Assembly: GCF_002135415.1 (NCBI RefSeq)
Contig: NZ_NEGJ01000004.1
Span: 186,001-250,000, forward strand
DNA length: 64,000 nucleotides
DNA from: Acinetobacter sp. ANC 3832
Lineage (GTDB): Bacteria; Pseudomonadota; Gammaproteobacteria; Pseudomonadales; Moraxellaceae
Direction of reading: 5' to 3'
Both the position numbers and the translations under genes were made by a program. A model generated the notes under the pieces. That model was given only the letters and a program-made list of their open reading frames with translations. It was not told the DNA's origin and made no database searches. Positions 10,248-19,402 of this stretch are shown one piece after another; within the stretch, counting starts at the first letter, position 1, and each line of letters begins with the position of its first letter.

Positions 10248-11267
10248 ATGATCGGCGCATTGATGCTAGACATCGCAAGTACAGAACTTACTCAAGAAGA
10301 TATTGAACTATTACAAGCTCCGCAAGTCGGTGGCATGATTTTATTTGCACGAAATATCGAATCTCCTGCTCAAGTTCGTGCTTTAACCGATCATATGCGT
10401 CAAATCCGTCCTGATATTCTCATTGCGGTCGATCAAGAGGGTGGTCGGGTTCAACGCCTTAAAAAAGGGTTTACCTTACTACCTGCTATGGGACATTTTG
10501 GTGAACTTTACTTAACCCAACCTGAAAAAGCACTCGACTTAGCAGAACAATCTGGTTGGTTGATGGCAACAGAAGTTCTTGCTGTCGGGATTGATTTTAG
10601 CTTTGCACCTGTTTTAGACATTAATGATGTCAGTGACGTGATTGGTGACCGTGCCTTTGCTCAAAATGTTGCTGATATTGTTCCACTCGCAAGTGCATTT
10701 ATGAAAGGCATGCAACGTGCAGGTATGGCAACCACAGGTAAACACTTCCCCGGTCATGGCTCAGTAAAAGTAGATTCCCATGTTGCAGCAGCGATTGACC
10801 TAAGAAGTTATGAAGAAATTTATAACAATGATATGCAAAGTTTTATCAAACTTCAGCCTCAACTCGATGCACTGATGCCTGCACATGTGATTTATGAAAA
10901 TGTTGACCCAAATCCTGCTGGATTCTCACCTTTTTGGATTCAAAATGTACTCCGTCAGCAATTAAAATATGATGGCGTACTCTTCTCCGATGATTTAACT
11001 ATGCAAGCGGCATGCGTTGCAGGTGGCGCAGATGCGCGTATTCGTGCAGCACTAGATGCAGGTTGTGATATGGGGCTTGTGTGCAACCACCGTGAGTCTG
11101 CATGCACAGCATTGGAAGGGATCAAAAACTTCGCCCTTCCTAATCAAGAACGTTTGGAGCGTATGCGTGGCAAAATTCCAAATATTCACATTGCTGAACA
11201 ACTGGATTTAGGAAAAGAATGGCAATCTGTCAAAAAAGCCATTGAAGAGTTTAAAAATACTCGTTAA
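10248..11267 (+). CDS. nagZ: Beta-N-acetylhexosaminidase (peptidoglycan recycling)
   Basis: 339 residues, the usual NagZ length. A cytoplasmic family 3 glycosidase that removes GlcNAc from GlcNAc-1,6-anhydromuropeptides in cell-wall recycling; the products can signal beta-lactamase induction in other species. Motifs: DQEGGRVQRL (near 65), the family signature KHFPGHGSVKVDSH (165-178) with the catalytic His/Asp pair, and FSDDLTM (near 245) with the nucleophile Asp. There is no signal peptide, as expected. A terminator follows directly. It lies opposite prc, another envelope gene. Confidence 0.96.
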   Translation: MIGALMLDIASTELTQEDIELLQAPQVGGMILFARNIESPAQVRALTDHMRQIRPDILIAVDQEGGRVQRLKKGFTLLPAMGHFGELYLTQPEKALDLAEQSGWLMATEVLAVGIDFSFAPVLDINDVSDVIGDRAFAQNVADIVPLASAFMKGMQRAGMATTGKHFPGHGSVKVDSHVAAAIDLRSYEEIYNNDMQSFIKLQPQLDALMPAHVIYENVDPNPAGFSPFWIQNVLRQQLKYDGVLFSDDLTMQAACVAGGADARIRAALDAGCDMGLVCNHRESACTALEGIKNFALPNQERLERMRGKIPNIHIAEQLDLGKEWQSVKKAIEEFKNTR

Positions 11268-11273
11268 AACATG

Positions 11274-11300
11274 AAGGAACATCTGAGATGTTCCTTTTTT
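11274..11300 (+). terminator. Terminator after nagZ
   Basis: Nine-base stem AAGGAACAT/ATGTTCCTT with loop CTGAG, followed by a T run. Confidence 0.85.
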
Positions 11301-11385
11301 GATTTTTGAATCAAATATTGAAAGCCATTGTAAAATCGTATCAAATTCAATAAACATTATAGAAAAACAAAAGTTAAGGATAACC

Positions 11386-12240
11386 ATGACTGAGCAACAG
11401 CTGTCAAAACATCGCCATATTTCATTTACAGCGCATTACACAGGCTATATTTGGTATCAGATGGGGATTTCACACCCTTTACTGGCTACGGCTAAGGGTA
11501 AGTCCTTAGCTTATATTGCTCACCCTATCGAAAGCTGGGCTGAAAAATATGTGGGTGGCAGTATGCGTACTACGTTAAAAGCACGGCATACCATGTTGGA
11601 TGATCATCTTAAACAACTGATTGAACAATATCCCAATTTACAAGTCTTGGAAATTGCGGCAGGTTTATCACCACGTGGATGGTGGTTTAGACAGCAATAT
11701 CCTGATATTGATTATCGCGAACTAGATTTACCTGATATGGCACAAACCAAACAAGATGCCTTAAAAAAAATTGATCCCAATAGCCCTAATGTCCTTTCAG
11801 TCGATTTATTTACAGAGGATTTTAAAAAAGCATTTGATGAATTTGACCCAAATCTACCATTGGTGATCATCAGCGAAGGTTTAATTAATTATTTTGATAA
11901 AGCCTTGCTACAGCAATTGATCCAATCTATTGCACTCTACGGCAAAGAATTTAAAGCCTTACACTATTTGACTGATTTATATCCTGAACCAGTGAAAAAT
12001 AAACTCGCTAAAGTTATTTGGAACAGCAGTAAACTATTGAAAGTCATGTCACGCAGTGCCTTCAGTTTTCACTTTACCAGCCCTGCTGAAGTACGTGAAT
12101 TTTTTCAAAATTCAGGATTTAATCACGTTGAAGTGATTCAACCTAAAATCTACTTTAATGAAACAACAGATACGCCTAGACTTAACCCTGAAGAGCATTT
12201 AGGTGACTTGGTCTGGATGATTCAAGCAACACTAAAATAA
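11386..12240 (+). CDS. Class I SAM methyltransferase, leucine carboxyl methyltransferase-like
   Basis: 284 residues from the ATG at 11386, which has AAGGA five bases upstream; the open frame runs back to 11299 but overlaps the end of the nagZ terminator there. The SAM-binding glycine loop is LEIAAGLSPRGWWF near residues 85-100, preceded by GGSMRTTLKARH, and followed by YRELDLPDM and LPLVIISEGLINYF. This order fits the LCMT/PPM1-like family (Pfam LCM), whose bacterial members have mostly unknown substrates. No signal peptide. It sits alone between nagZ and a convergent gene; the substrate cannot be inferred. Confidence 0.75.
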   Translation: MTEQQLSKHRHISFTAHYTGYIWYQMGISHPLLATAKGKSLAYIAHPIESWAEKYVGGSMRTTLKARHTMLDDHLKQLIEQYPNLQVLEIAAGLSPRGWWFRQQYPDIDYRELDLPDMAQTKQDALKKIDPNSPNVLSVDLFTEDFKKAFDEFDPNLPLVIISEGLINYFDKALLQQLIQSIALYGKEFKALHYLTDLYPEPVKNKLAKVIWNSSKLLKVMSRSAFSFHFTSPAEVREFFQNSGFNHVEVIQPKIYFNETTDTPRLNPEEHLGDLVWMIQATLK

Positions 12241-12264
12241 TATTGATAGTTTAAATTTAAGCAC

Positions 12265-12294
12265 AAAAAACCAGTCAAATTTGACTGGTTTTTT
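12265..12294. terminator. Bidirectional terminator between convergent genes
   Basis: Stem CCAGTCAAA/TTTGACTGG with almost no loop, flanked by an A6 and a T6 run, so it can serve both the methyltransferase gene and the convergent hydrolase gene. Confidence 0.88.
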
Positions 12295-12337
12295 GAATAC
12301 TATTTAACTTAAAGACAGAATATATAAATTTGATACA

Positions 12338-13675
12338 TTAAACTTCTGCTGTTTCAACCACATTCTGATCTTGAGTTTGACGTGTAATAAAACGAAGTAA
12401 GCGATCTGCATTTTCAAAACTGCCATGCTTAAATAGAGCACGAATACCCTGTTCCGATGTTTCAAAAATTAGACACTCAATCGCAAACGCACCTTCATCA
12501 TCACAAAGATTCAAAGCAAGATCACGCGGATGTGCAGCGACAAAATCTAAATCTGAAACCTGTTCTAAAATCATCCACAAACCGAAATAATTCAAATCTA
12601 CTATACGTACATTGGCAATTTGATCTGAATGACGATGGGTCAATTTACGCTCAGGTTCTAAAACTTGAATACGCTCTTCACCACGACGTTCAATATTTTT
12701 CATTTGCCCACGGTTTAAATTAATAATGCCATCTAAACCTTGAATCGACTCACCTTTTAAATAAGTCGTGAATAAATGCATGGTTTCTTTACGGCGTTGC
12801 AATTGCGGTACATGATCTGCATTGGCAATCATTGCAAACTGCATATTTGGACATTGCAAAGCAAAATTAGCATTTTCATGAGGCAAGGTGAAACTATCAA
12901 ATTGACCACATGCAACTAGTGTATTGACCTGTGGCACAGGCACATTTGACAGCCTTAAAAGACGATTACAATTGATTTCATAACGCTCTTGTTCGGTATT
13001 TGAAAACTCAGCCATCTGTTTAAAGAATAAACGTTTCGCTGTCGGTGACATTCGTGTTTCTTTTAACTTGGCATGATTCACCAAATATAAAATAACCGCC
13101 TGACCAAACTCATCCATACGCTGTTCTTTCATCAGCATTAAAGATTCTTCAAGAAGCATGCGCCAGCTTTTGCGGGTTTTTTGCATTACTCCCATCAGAA
13201 TCATTTTTTCAGCCAATTCAGGACGTTGCTCTGCAAAAAATGAAGCAATCACTGAACCGAGTGAAATACCAACAACATCAACCTTTTGAATACCAACGAT
13301 ATCCAACCATTGTCCTAACATAAGGGACAAATCTGGTAACTCTAAACTGCCTGCTGAAAGCCCAGTATCGACATTTGAAATTTGTTGGTTTGAGCCCATG
13401 GATGGTAAATCGATGAGAATCACTGGACCACTTTCAAAGAATTGTTCTACACAGTATTTATATGAATTAAAATTTTGAAAAGCTCCACCTACAATCACAA
13501 TTGGCGTGTTATGCATTGTTCTTGGATCGGCGATAGCCATATATTCAATTTTCCAACCATCAATCCACGTCATACGTGCAGGTTGTTTAAAGCTATTTTT
13601 TGTGTAAATGTCAAAAAAACCAAAACCTGAGTTGGTTTGGTTTAGTTCTGAGTCCATTTGGATAATGGAATTCAT
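12338..13675 (-). CDS. RhlA-like alpha/beta hydrolase fused to a probable PilZ domain
   Basis: 445 residues from the ATG at 13675, preceded by GGAGGAAGG; the frame extends to 13732 without a better start. Residues ~50-310 form an alpha/beta hydrolase: DLPSMGSNQ, nucleophile elbow GISLG (Ser near 139), acid candidate in CGQFDSF (near 259) and His in NADHVPQ (near 288). The first half resembles RhlA/PhaG-type acyltransferases (residues before DLP, then elbow). Residues ~325-430 begin RRGEER and continue with VDLNYFG, matching the PilZ RxxxR and (D/N)xSxxG pattern except Asn for Ser. PilZ domains bind c-di-GMP. A c-di-GMP-controlled lipid-modifying enzyme is inferred, not shown. Confidence 0.72.
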   Translation of the reverse strand: MNSIIQMDSELNQTNSGFGFFDIYTKNSFKQPARMTWIDGWKIEYMAIADPRTMHNTPIVIVGGAFQNFNSYKYCVEQFFESGPVILIDLPSMGSNQQISNVDTGLSAGSLELPDLSLMLGQWLDIVGIQKVDVVGISLGSVIASFFAEQRPELAEKMILMGVMQKTRKSWRMLLEESLMLMKEQRMDEFGQAVILYLVNHAKLKETRMSPTAKRLFFKQMAEFSNTEQERYEINCNRLLRLSNVPVPQVNTLVACGQFDSFTLPHENANFALQCPNMQFAMIANADHVPQLQRRKETMHLFTTYLKGESIQGLDGIINLNRGQMKNIERRGEERIQVLEPERKLTHRHSDQIANVRIVDLNYFGLWMILEQVSDLDFVAAHPRDLALNLCDDEGAFAIECLIFETSEQGIRALFKHGSFENADRLLRFITRQTQDQNVVETAEV

Positions 13676-13982
13676 TTCCTTCCTCCATCCTTGCTTTATT
13701 CTTTTATTTTGCAAGATATTTCTTACTCGCATTATTTGCTCAAATCATGATACAAAAATAAACATTTGTATCAATTCAATGTCCTTATGCTTTCATTCTA
13801 TACAGATGTGGGATTTATACGCAATCGCTTATTTGACCACTTATCCAGTTTAAAGTGCTAAAAATGCCAAAAAATAGTTACAAGCTTTAACATAAGCTCA
13901 ATTTTTCTAGAGATAGACATAGATTGTTCCAATACTGACTGCTACTATCAAAGAGAGTTTTTTAGCGATCAAATAGAACACT

Positions 13983-15248
13983 ATGCAAGATTCAATTGAA
14001 CAGTATATGCAAACTGTAGGACAACAAGCACGCCTAGCATCAAGTACTTTGGCTGCTGCATCTACTCTTGTTAAAAATAATGCCTTATCTGCAATTTATA
14101 CGGCGTTAGAAAATAGTGAACCCCAAATTTTAGCTGCCAATCTTGTTGATATGACTCAAGGTCGTAACAATAATTTAGATAGTGCGCTACTTGATCGTTT
14201 AGAACTCAACCCCCTACGTTTTAAAGCAATGCTACATGGCTTAAAAGATGTGATTAGTCTAATTGATCCGATTGGAGAAATTACGGACTTGGCATATCGC
14301 CCATCTGGCATCCAAATTGGCAAAATGCGTGTGCCTTTAGGTGTCGTTGGCATGATCTACGAATCACGCCCGAACGTCACACTTGAAGCGGCTTCTCTTG
14401 CGCTAAAATCAGGAAATGCCATTATTTTACGTGGTGGTTCTGAAGCCTTAAATTCCAACCAAGCAATTGCTGAGGCGATTCAACATGGTTTAAAAGCTTC
14501 TGGCTTACCCGAACATTGCGTGCAAGTGATTAACACCACAGATCGTGCTGCGGTTGGTCAATTAATTACCATGTCTGAATATGTTGATGTGATTGTACCG
14601 CGTGGTGGTAAAGGACTCATTGAACGCATCACCAATGAAGCAACGATTCCAGTGATTAAACACTTAGATGGCAACTGCCATGTATTTGTTGAAGCGCAAG
14701 CAGACTTACATAAAGCTTTGCCAATTGCATTGAATGCAAAAACACATCGTTATGGCGTATGTAATGCAATGGAAACCTTACTGGTTGATGAAAAAGTCGC
14801 GGAAGAATTTTTACCACGTGTTGCTGAACTTTATGCTGAAAAACAGGTTGAACTTCGTGGATGTTTAGCAACGCAACGTATTTTAGGAAGCTCAGTTAAA
14901 CCTGCAAGTGAAGAAGATTGGTATGAAGAATACTTAGGTCCAATTCTTGCGGTGAAAGTTGTGACTGGTATTGAAGAAGCCATTCAACACATTAACAAAT
15001 ATGGTTCTCATCATACCGATGCAATCATTACTGAAAACTTTAGTCTGGCACGCCAATTCCTAACACGTGTTGATTCAAGTTCAGTGATGGTCAATGCATC
15101 AACACGTTTTGCCGATGGTTTTGAATATGGCTTAGGTGCTGAAATTGGTATTTCAACCGATAAAATTCATGCACGTGGCCCAGTGGGCTTAGAGGGTTTA
15201 ACCTCACAAAAATGGATTGTGTTAGGTGATGGTCAAATTCGCCAATAA
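13983..15248 (+). CDS. proA: Gamma-glutamyl phosphate reductase
   Basis: 421 residues, full length. ProA reduces gamma-glutamyl phosphate to glutamate semialdehyde with NADPH, the second step of proline synthesis. Diagnostic blocks: [20 protein letters not shown] (near 119-138), [15 protein letters not shown], the substrate loop [23 protein letters not shown], and the catalytic cysteine in [13 protein letters not shown] near residue 259. The C-terminal [12 protein letters not shown] is also ProA-like. proB is not adjacent. There is no strong ribosome site ahead of the ATG and no clear terminator directly after the gene. Confidence 0.97.
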   Translation: MQDSIEQYMQTVGQQARLASSTLAAASTLVKNNALSAIYTALENSEPQILAANLVDMTQGRNNNLDSALLDRLELNPLRFKAMLHGLKDVISLIDPIGEITDLAYRPSGIQIGKMRVPLGVVGMIYESRPNVTLEAASLALKSGNAIILRGGSEALNSNQAIAEAIQHGLKASGLPEHCVQVINTTDRAAVGQLITMSEYVDVIVPRGGKGLIERITNEATIPVIKHLDGNCHVFVEAQADLHKALPIALNAKTHRYGVCNAMETLLVDEKVAEEFLPRVAELYAEKQVELRGCLATQRILGSSVKPASEEDWYEEYLGPILAVKVVTGIEEAIQHINKYGSHHTDAIITENFSLARQFLTRVDSSSVMVNASTRFADGFEYGLGAEIGISTDKIHARGPVGLEGLTSQKWIVLGDGQIRQ

Positions 15249-15266
15249 TTTCATTTAATTTTAAAC

Positions 15267-15352
15267 AGCATGTTCAGTTTGAATGGCTTACTTACATGAT
15301 TATTTACACGTTAAATTTTTTATGTAAAAGGTTCAATAAAACTGAGCATGCT
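15267..15352. repeat. Long imperfect inverted repeat
   Basis: Outer arms AGCATGTTCAGTTT (15267-15280) and AAACTGAGCATGCT (15338-15352 region) pair with one mismatch. Inside, TTACAT and ATGTAA can pair again, giving a hairpin of roughly 85 bases. There is no T run after it, so it is not a simple terminator. Confidence 0.6.
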
Positions 15353-15561
15353 TTAAATAAAAATATAAAGTGAAATTTTCAAGAATAATGAAACATTGAA
15401 TTTAAATAAAAATATTTTTGGAAGTAATTGTTCTTAGATTTTATAAATAAAAAATTGAAAATAGCCACAGTAAAAAGCGGCTGAATAAACTTACAAAATT
15501 CTGCTTTTTTCAGCAAATAGAATACGTTTGTGATGAATCAGCTATGATAAGTTAAAGCAAT

Positions 15562-15592
15562 CAACTGATAAATATTAAATATTAATCAATTG
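15562..15592. promoter_or_regulatory. Near-perfect 31-base palindrome upstream of ackA
   Basis: Fifteen-base arms around a single A, with two mismatches (left arm CAACTGATAAATATT, right arm AATATTAATCAATTG). The size and symmetry suit a dimeric repressor or activator site about 160 bases before ackA. The binding protein is unknown. Confidence 0.4.
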
Positions 15593-15749
15593 TTGGTCGA
15601 TAGTGCTTAAGTCTAATCACCTAAAGTCTATCTAGGACAGAAAAACAACACATGGTACAACATACACACTGATCTAAATTGCATCCATAAAAAAGCACGA
15701 TTAGATCAAATAGAACGACTACTTCAAATTACAATGCGGGTAATAAAAC

Positions 15750-16967
15750 GTGTCTACATCAGTATTAGTGATTAACTGCGGATCTTCATCCATTAAATAT
15801 GCGCTTGTTTCAGAGCACCGTGAAGATCGAATTTTTGGTTTAGCAGAAAACTTAGGTTCTGCTGATGCGCGTATTAAAGGTATTACCGCAGGTGGGCAAC
15901 CACTTGAACTGTCAATTCCACATGCTGACCATGAAAAAGCATTGGAAACAATTTTAGGCCGTTTATCTCAGTACAAACCGAAAGCAATTGGTCACCGTGT
16001 CGTTCATGGTGGTACGCTCACTAAAGCTGAACTATTAACACCTGAAATTGTAGAACGCATTCGTGAAGCAACACCGCTTGCACCCTTGCACAATCCTGCT
16101 CACTTAGTGGGTATTGGTGCAACGATGCGCCTATTCCCAGAATTACCCCAAGTGGCTGTGTTTGATACTGCATTTCATCAAACGATGCCTGCACATGCAT
16201 ATCGCTATGCCTTACCAAAATTTTTATATACTGAACATAATGTGCGCCGTTATGGTTTCCACGGTACAAGCCATGCTTATGTATCAGAACGTGGTTCTGA
16301 ATTAGCAGGTAGCTACAAAAAAGGCGGTTGGTTAACGGCCCACTTAGGTAATGGTAGCTCGACTTGTGCAATTTGGAATGGTCAAAGTGTAGATACCTCT
16401 ATGGGCTTAACACCGCTTGAAGGTGTAGTGATGGGTACACGTAGTGGTGATGTTGATCCAAGTATTCATAGCTTCCTTGCTAGCAACTTAGGTTGGGACA
16501 TTTATAAAATTGATAAAATGCTCAATAGCCAAAGTGGTTTATTGGGTTTATCTGACCTTTCCAATGATATGCGTACATTGATTGAAGCGTCTGAGCAAGG
16601 CAATGATGATGCAACACTTGCAATTGAAGTCTTCTGCTACCGTTTAGCAAAATCATTAGCTGCTTTAAGCTGTGGCTTACCACGAATTGATGGTTTGTTC
16701 TTTACTGGTGGTATTGGTGAAAACTCTGCTTATATCCGTGAAAAAACAGTCGCTTATTTACCACACTTTGGTTTCAACCTCAGCAAAGAACAAAATGATG
16801 GTTTAAAACGTGGTACTGAAGGTCGTATTGATGCAGGTACAGGACCGCAAATTTGGGTTATTCCAACTGATGAAGAAGGTCGTATTGCACTAGAAACTGA
16901 ACACGTTGTGGAAACTGAGGTACAACAGGCTATAAAAAAGTCTGAATCTGAGATGACAACAGCTTAA
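15750..16967 (+). CDS. ackA: Acetate kinase
   Basis: 405 residues from a GTG start. It converts acetate and ATP to acetyl phosphate and ADP, and the reverse, in partnership with Pta. ASKHA-fold signatures: [13 protein letters not shown] near residue 6, IGHRVVHGG near 82, [12 protein letters not shown] near 138 and [12 protein letters not shown] near 165; the second domain has [15 protein letters not shown] near 320. All acetokinase signature residues appear intact. pta follows 172 bases later on the same strand, with a strong hairpin between them. The only ribosome site candidate is a weak GCGGG, so translation initiation may be modest. Confidence 0.97.
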   Translation: MSTSVLVINCGSSSIKYALVSEHREDRIFGLAENLGSADARIKGITAGGQPLELSIPHADHEKALETILGRLSQYKPKAIGHRVVHGGTLTKAELLTPEIVERIREATPLAPLHNPAHLVGIGATMRLFPELPQVAVFDTAFHQTMPAHAYRYALPKFLYTEHNVRRYGFHGTSHAYVSERGSELAGSYKKGGWLTAHLGNGSSTCAIWNGQSVDTSMGLTPLEGVVMGTRSGDVDPSIHSFLASNLGWDIYKIDKMLNSQSGLLGLSDLSNDMRTLIEASEQGNDDATLAIEVFCYRLAKSLAALSCGLPRIDGLFFTGGIGENSAYIREKTVAYLPHFGFNLSKEQNDGLKRGTEGRIDAGTGPQIWVIPTDEEGRIALETEHVVETEVQQAIKKSESEMTTA

Positions 16968-17041
16968 ACCGTTGTTGTTATGCTTCTTTTTTCAATATCT
17001 TGCATAGATAGCTATCATTTACATTTCGTTTTATAGCGCTC

Positions 17042-17085
17042 AGCTTTTTATATTTCTCTTCAATAAGCGTGAAATATAAAAAGCT
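17042..17085 (+). repeat. Perfect 15-base inverted repeat between ackA and pta
   Basis: Arms AGCTTTTTATATTTC (17042-17056) and GAAATATAAAAAGCT (17071-17085) pair without mismatch around a 14-base loop. No T run follows. In the transcript this makes a strong AU-rich stem 55 bases before the pta start. It could be a processing, stability or regulatory element. Confidence 0.65.
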
Positions 17086-17139
17086 TGATGTAAGTCATCG
17101 ATTATAAATTATTTTAAAACTATTGATTAAGTCCTGAAT

Positions 17140-19290
17140 ATGAAAACAATTTTATTAGTACCTACAGGGGAAGGCGTCGGCTTAACATCGGCGTGTCTGG
17201 GTTTAGTCTATGCTTTGGAATGCCAAGGTATTAAAGCAGGCTTTTTCAAACCCTTTTCACAAGAATTAAAAGCTGAACCAGATCGTACCACTGCCCTTTA
17301 CCGTCATATTTCTAAACTAGATTCTGTAGAGCCTATTCCGTATACACAACTTACCCATCAGTTGAATATTGGTGAAACAGATGAGTTACTTGAAGAAGCC
17401 GTCAGTCTACAGCGTCAAGTGGCGAAAAATCATGATTTCATTATTGTTGAAGGTTTAGTACCAACAGCACGAGATACCTTTGCAACAGAAATTAATGCCT
17501 TACTTGCACAAGCTTTAGATGCAAAAGTTATTTTTGTCAGCAATGCAGATATTCACAGACCTGCGCAAACAGCTGAAAAAGTTGAAGCTCAATTGCGCAA
17601 CTTTGGTGGTGCAAGTAGTACACGTACAGCAGGTGTACTGTTCATGCGTACTCGTGGCTTACCTGCCGATTCTGCACAAATTCCTGTCACCATGGATACG
17701 GATTTACGTTTAATCAGTGATATCAAAAAATTCACAACTGATATTCAACAAACCTATGCGCATATTGGTACTGAACAATTTCCTGTGATTGGCATGGTTC
17801 CGTTCAGTGATACGTTAAGTGTGCCACGTATTTCAGACCTTGCTGCACAAATTCAAGCCGTCTGGATCAATGAAGGTAAAGCACAACATCGTCGTGTCTT
17901 ACACAGCAGTTTAATTGCTTCAAATATTGAGCATGAATTACATAAATTTGTGGCAGGTGAGTTGATCATCAGTGCGTCTGATCGTATTGATGTACTTTTG
18001 GCAAGTAGCTTGGCGAGCAGTAATGGTATTCCACTTGCAGGTTTAGTCTTAACTGAACATCATGAACCCAATACGCGTGTTCTTGAGTTTTGCCAAACTG
18101 CAATTAAAAATGGCTTACCTATTTTACACACCTCACTGAGCACTTTTGAAACAGCACAACAGCTTTTGAATTTAAGCAATGAAATTCCAGTGGATGATAC
18201 TGAGCGTGCGGATCAAGTGACTCGTTTTGTCTCTAGCCATATCGATCCTGATTGGTTAAAACAGATCATGAATGGCAGTTATACACCTCGCCTTTCACCC
18301 TCTGCTTTCCGCCATGAATTGGTGCAAAAATCAATTGTGGCAAAAAAACGTATTGTTCTACCTGAAGGTGATGAACCACGTACGATTCAAGCGGCTGCAA
18401 TCTGTCAGTCTCGTGGTATTGCACAATGTATTTTACTTGCAAAACCTGAAGCTGTTTTAGAGGTTGCTAGGGCGCGTAATATCGAATTACCTTTTGATTT
18501 AGAAATTATTGATCCTGATCTGATTCGTGAAAACTATGTTACGAAAATGGTTGAACTTCGTAAAGGTAAAATCAACGAATTACAAGCGCGTGAACAGCTT
18601 CAAGATACAGTTGTACTTGGCACGATGATGTTGGCGCTTGAGCAAGTTGATGGTTTGGTTTCTGGTGCAGTACATACCACCGCAAATACTGTTCGACCTG
18701 CGTTTCAATTAATCAAAACCGCACCTGATTATTCATTGGTTTCATCGGTCTTCTTTATGTTATTACCTGATGAAGTCTATGTGTATGGTGACTGTGCGAT
18801 TAATCCAGATCCTGATGCTGAACAGTTGGCAGAAATTGCGATTCAATCTGCTGACTCTGCAAAAGCTTTTGGTATTGACCCACGTATTGCGATGATTTCC
18901 TACTCTACAGGTACTTCAGGTGCTGGTGCAGAAGTTGAAAAAGTGGCGAAAGCAACTGAAATTGCCAAGCAACGCCGTCCAGATTTACTGATTGATGGTC
19001 CATTGCAATATGATGCAGCATCTGTTGAAAGTGTCGGTAAATCTAAAGCACCTGACTCACCTGTTGCAGGTCGTGCCAATGTCTTTATTTTTCCAGACTT
19101 GAACACAGGTAATACCACTTATAAAGCAGTACAACGCTCTGCAAATGTAGTGAGTGTTGGACCGATGTTGCAAGGTTTGAATAAACCTGTGAATGACTTA
19201 TCTCGTGGTGCTTTGGTGGATGATATTGTGTTTACGATTGCCCTGACTGCGATTCAAGCAGAGCAAGATGCGGCAAAAGTAAAAGCTTAA
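17140..19290 (+). CDS. pta: Phosphate acetyltransferase (long form)
   Basis: 716 residues, matching the long three-domain Pta. It moves acetyl between CoA and phosphate, linking acetyl-CoA to the acetyl phosphate used by AckA. The N-terminal ~220 residues form a P-loop-like domain (LLVPTGEGVGLTS at residues 5-17 replaces a typical cobyrinate-synthase P loop), a DRTGG-type domain follows, and from about residue 395 the catalytic PTA/PTB domain starts with RIVLPEGDEPRT and continues with SGAVHTTANTVRPA, YGDCAINPDPDAEQLA and ISYSTGTSGAG. Followed by a terminator-like hairpin. Confidence 0.97.
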   Translation: MKTILLVPTGEGVGLTSACLGLVYALECQGIKAGFFKPFSQELKAEPDRTTALYRHISKLDSVEPIPYTQLTHQLNIGETDELLEEAVSLQRQVAKNHDFIIVEGLVPTARDTFATEINALLAQALDAKVIFVSNADIHRPAQTAEKVEAQLRNFGGASSTRTAGVLFMRTRGLPADSAQIPVTMDTDLRLISDIKKFTTDIQQTYAHIGTEQFPVIGMVPFSDTLSVPRISDLAAQIQAVWINEGKAQHRRVLHSSLIASNIEHELHKFVAGELIISASDRIDVLLASSLASSNGIPLAGLVLTEHHEPNTRVLEFCQTAIKNGLPILHTSLSTFETAQQLLNLSNEIPVDDTERADQVTRFVSSHIDPDWLKQIMNGSYTPRLSPSAFRHELVQKSIVAKKRIVLPEGDEPRTIQAAAICQSRGIAQCILLAKPEAVLEVARARNIELPFDLEIIDPDLIRENYVTKMVELRKGKINELQAREQLQDTVVLGTMMLALEQVDGLVSGAVHTTANTVRPAFQLIKTAPDYSLVSSVFFMLLPDEVYVYGDCAINPDPDAEQLAEIAIQSADSAKAFGIDPRIAMISYSTGTSGAGAEVEKVAKATEIAKQRRPDLLIDGPLQYDAASVESVGKSKAPDSPVAGRANVFIFPDLNTGNTTYKAVQRSANVVSVGPMLQGLNKPVNDLSRGALVDDIVFTIALTAIQAEQDAAKVKA

Positions 19291-19305
19291 TATTGAATAA
19301 AAAGG

Positions 19306-19339
19306 AAGCCACCCAATTAAAAATTTGTGTGGCTTGTTT
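19306..19339 (+). terminator. Terminator after pta
   Basis: Seven-base arms AAGCCAC and GTGGCTT around a 16-base loop, followed by GTTTT. It is a weaker terminator than others in the window. Confidence 0.6.
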
Positions 19340-19402
19340 TATAGAATCATTATCTCATAGTGGCTTAAATATCAATTAAATAATAATTATTGATTCATCA
19401 TT

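Larger units (their letters stand above)
15249..15749. other. 500-base intergenic region proA-ackA with inverted repeats
   Basis: No convincing gene. It holds a long imperfect hairpin at 15267-15352, a 31-base near-palindrome at 15562-15592, and a spaced inverted repeat GATCTAA...TTAGATC at 15671-15707 just ahead of ackA. The base composition is very AT-rich. It probably contains the ackA promoter and its control sites. Confidence 0.6.

Noticed and set aside
13967..15716. 13-base repeat GATCAAATAGAAC just before proA (13967-13979) and before ackA (15704-15716)
   Set aside because: In a 64 kb AT-rich window, exact 13-mers are expected to repeat by chance, and no shared regulator is apparent.
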